64,000 nt of DNA, from NCBI GenBank assembly GCA_013420905.1, contig JAAXNY010000009.1, forward strand, positions 1,178,001-1,242,000, read 5' to 3'. Source of the DNA: Collybia mongolica. Taxonomy: Eukaryota; Basidiomycota; Agaricomycetes; Agaricales; Clitocybaceae. Positions 61,591-64,000 of the stretch are shown here, in pieces. A program made the position numbers and the translations under genes. The first letter of the stretch is position 1, and the number at the start of each line of letters is the position of its first letter. Below the pieces are notes generated by a model. That model did no database searches, was not told where the DNA came from, and worked only from the letters and a program-made list of their open reading frames with translations.

Positions 61591-62844
61591 ATGAAGCCCT
61601 CCGCTCGCTGCTTGAAAGGACTGGAACGACTCGCTTTACGGCCTAAAAGCACCAGCTTCATTGGCCTCGGCCGTATGGGCCATGAGATGGCCTATAACCT
61701 ATTCTCAAAACAATACGCCCTGGAGAGTGATCAGCACTTCGTCGTTTGCGACGCCGTTCCAGACAGCGCTCGATCTTTTTGCGAGATCTTTCTCAGCCAA
61801 TTCCCTGGCGCAAAGATAGCTATCGCGACTACACCTGAAGAGTGAGTTGCGCACTCTCAAGATTCCCAGCCGAAGAATTCATCACACACAGAGCGACACT
61901 GGCCTCGCAGACTGTGGTGACCATGCTACCCTCCTCTCCACAAGTGCGCAGCGTGTACTCGGAAGGCGTACTGCCAACTCTCCGGAGGCTTCCCAAAGAA
62001 CAAGCCCGGGGCACTCTTTGTATTGACTCGACAACGTTGGATGTTACCGTGGCCAGGGAAGTCGCCGGAGACGTGATCAGCACAGGGGCCCAGATGGTAG
62101 ACGCTCCGGTATCAGGCGGTATGTTGGGGGCGCTCCACCGACGTTGTTCGTTTATCTAATATATGGCTAGGCGTCACTGGTGCTAAAGCTGGGACACTGT
62201 CGTTTCTTGTCGGTGGTACGGCGGAATCCTTTGAACGGTCTAAACCCATATTGGGCCTTATGGGGCAACGTATCATCCACTGTGGCCGGTCCGGTTCGGG
62301 CCTAGGTGCAAAAATCTGCAATAATGCGAGCTATAAATTACCTAAACTCTCGTTATGATATGTTTCTTACGGTATTCTTTCCAGCTCGTGCTTGGCGTTC
62401 AACAGATTGTTGTTGGTGAAGCCATGTTGCTCGGCCAGAAACTGGGACTTGATCCAGCTATCCTAGCTGGGGTTATAAACAGTAGCACTGGCGGATGCTG
62501 GGCGTCGTCAGTAAACAACCCTGTGCCGTCTGCCCTACCAGAAAAGTCGCCTCCCTGCGAGCGTGACTACGAAGGGGGTTTCGCAACGGCGCTAATGTTG
62601 AAGGTACTATCTCATTCTGGTAGAGCAAGCTTCTCGATTTATGGGTTTACCGCAGGACATGGGGCTTGCAACAGAAATTGCAAATAAAGCGGGGAGCCCA
62701 CTGCCACTTGGTGAAGCAGCAGAAATTATTTATGCGCAAGTCATAAAGCAACAGCCGGTCTTGGCACGGAAAGACTTTTCTTCCGTCTATCGTTATTTGC
62801 AGATCGCCTCGGAAGAAGGGAAGAAAGTCAAGCTCACGGAATAG
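61591..62844 (+). CDS. 3-hydroxyisobutyrate dehydrogenase, probably mitochondrial
   Basis: Five exons (61591-61841, 61892-62118, 62171-62325, 62385-62603, 62656-62844) give 346 residues. The enzyme oxidises 3-hydroxyisobutyrate to methylmalonate semialdehyde with NAD+ in valine breakdown. A basic N-terminus (MKPSARCLKGLERLALRPK) suits mitochondrial import. Motifs: NAD-binding FIGLGRMGHEMA, the family signature DAPVSGGVTGAKAGTLSFLVGG, the catalytic Lys in GAKICNNL, and GGCWASSVNNP. Intron 3 (62326-62384) begins GC, not GT, and is required for the conserved CNNLVLG join. Introns are otherwise ordinary. Confidence 0.92.
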
Positions 62845-63308
62845 GCAGAACAAAAGGAACACATTAGGGATGGACATACTGTGTAACGCTCACGGCCAAG
62901 GTATTTTCTAGCACAGACTTATATTTGCGTCGCATAAAATTTGTAGTGTCTGAAACGCAATGGATTTTGCGCCCCAAGTTGGGTTACTGTTCGCTTATCG
63001 GGATTATATATCCGAATTGTCATTATAAGTTTGCAGAATATTCGTGGGAGTTGCTGGGGAGTTGTTGGCCAAGTTTAAAGACTCTGTGTGCCGAGTAAAG
63101 ATAAAATTGGCGAGCTTTACCTAGAAACAAGACTCAGAGCGCGGAACAAGATCTCCAACGCAACGGACCGGAAACCGTGGGAATCCGAGCGAACAGGTCC
63201 GCCCGAGGATAGGTTTACGTAATTAAGTGGTTAAAGCAGGTTTGGTTGCCATCCGCGACTTGGACGCGATTTGGAACTTGGACTCTCTTCACGACCACCT
63301 TCATTCCA
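62845..63308. other. Intergenic, tandem genes
   Basis: 3' region of the dehydrogenase gene and promoter of the next gene. No ORF, repeat or RNA gene was recognised. Confidence 0.5.
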
Positions 63309-64000
63309 ATGGCAGAAAGTCCTCACAAACCAAATGCTATCATATTCGGTGCTTTTTCTCGTCTTTTGGCGAGTTATTGTGGTGAAACTAACCCCTGGCC
63401 GTATCTAGGCGGCCTCAACACATATTCACGGGCACTTGCTGCATTGCTCATACCTCTAGATGGTGAACCTTTAGTCTCGGTGAGGATACTTCAGTGGAAA
63501 CCAAGACATCGCTTGATTGATATATTCTGCAGAATCTACGGATTGTGGACAAATTCTCAGTAGCTCCGCCGACGACGTATGTCGATGTATCTTTTCACAG
63601 CATTCGCGATCGGACAAATTTATCCTGATGTAGGTACATTGGCGCTGAGTTTCCCAAAGTTCTTGCCCAACCACAAGTAGAATATCAACAAGTGAATCTA
63701 ACCGTCGCATGTATGGCCTACCTCTCTTGCCCTCATGCAGCACAACTCACAACCTATCAGCGGCTGTCGCATCCAGTTTCGATCCTCCCAATAACGTGGC
63801 TCCTTATGATTATGTTTTCGATTTTACGGGTGAAGTCAGGCATGACCGAACAGAAATGGTGCGCATTGATCGAACCTCTTTTACCATTTTTAATTGGCGG
63901 TAACCCGTCAGATCCAAATCAACTCTACATGCAATGTTGCTCGTATGATCGGTTTGGAAGCAGCAAAGCGCAAGGTCAAGGCATATGTTCGGGTTCAACA
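63309..64000 (+). CDS. NAD(P)-binding Rossmann-fold protein, 5' part (runs off window)
   Basis: Exons 63309-63348, 63409-63479, 63533-63576, 63634-63710, 63761-63858 and 63912 onward join in frame. The start is MAESPHKPNAIIFGGLNTYSRALAALL, a Rossmann beta-alpha-beta with glycine pair. HLRI-like NLRIVDKFSVAPPTTYIGAEF, EYQQVNLTV, DYVFDFTGEVRHDRTEM and NVARMIGLEAAKRKVKAYVRVQ follow. The layout is that of extended short-chain dehydrogenases or epimerases without a known fungal pathway. The frame remains open to the window end, so the C-terminal half is missing here. No function is claimed beyond the fold. Confidence 0.75.

Overview
The window reads as nuclear chromosomal DNA of a filamentous basidiomycete, most likely an Agaricomycete. 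Almost every gene is broken by many short introns, mostly 45-65 nt with GT..AG ends. Genes are closely packed on both strands. The protein set (striatin, PDE1-type phosphodiesterase, NOT1, SPT16, RPC82, HRQ1, SCYL2-like, TMA7, MBF1, BMT2) is a eukaryotic housekeeping set whose wording matches mushroom-forming fungi. Exon joins were worked out by hand from splice signals and reading phase. Where I list exons, the lengths sum to a clean open frame.

Layout. 1-2625 (+): 3' part of an Ede1-like endocytic scaffold. 2882-6223 (-): 987-aa protein of unknown function. 6414-6575: fragment resembling mitochondrial large-subunit rRNA. 6714-8061 (+): class II cAMP phosphodiesterase. 8480-11269 (-): striatin. 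11473-11879 (-): TMA7. 12003-15541 (+): secreted S9-like alpha/beta hydrolase. 15636-15924: MITE-like element. 16310-23518 (-): NOT1. 23753-25691 (-): sugar transporter. 26266-28611 (+): alpha-amylase gene with an in-frame stop, probably a pseudogene. 28800-29517 (-): MBF1. 30903-31849 (+): tetraspanin. 32187-33158 (+): BMT2-like 25S rRNA methyltransferase. 33288-33879 (-): dCTP deaminase/dUTPase-like protein. 34151-36855 (+): 5'-nucleotidase family enzyme. 36893-37566 (-): small membrane protein. 37775-40465 (+): acidic unknown protein. 41014-43166 (+): RPC82. 43368-44479 (+): calcineurin-like phosphoesterase. 44726-48875 (+): SPT16. 49019-50132 (-): polytopic membrane protein. 50450-50716 (-): 88-aa basic protein. 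50949-55958 (+): HRQ1 helicase. 55996-59261 (-): SCYL2-like pseudokinase. 59569-61046 (-): arrestin-like protein. 61591-62844 (+): 3-hydroxyisobutyrate dehydrogenase. 63309 to the window end (+): NAD(P)-binding protein, cut off.

The genes do not form one pathway. Several serve the same broad tasks: transcription and chromatin (NOT1, SPT16, RPC82, MBF1), ribosome function (BMT2, TMA7), membrane traffic (Ede1, SCYL2-like, arrestin-like) and signalling (PDE, striatin). I found no prokaryote-type operon, CRISPR array or secondary-metabolite cluster. The most unusual features are structural. There is a series of tiny exons (2, 4, 7, 9, 10 and 12 nt), each required to keep a conserved protein in frame. 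There are also GC-AG introns, an apparent excess of AAG 3' splice sites, a nuclear copy of mitochondrial rRNA, a small inverted-repeat transposon and a decaying amylase gene.
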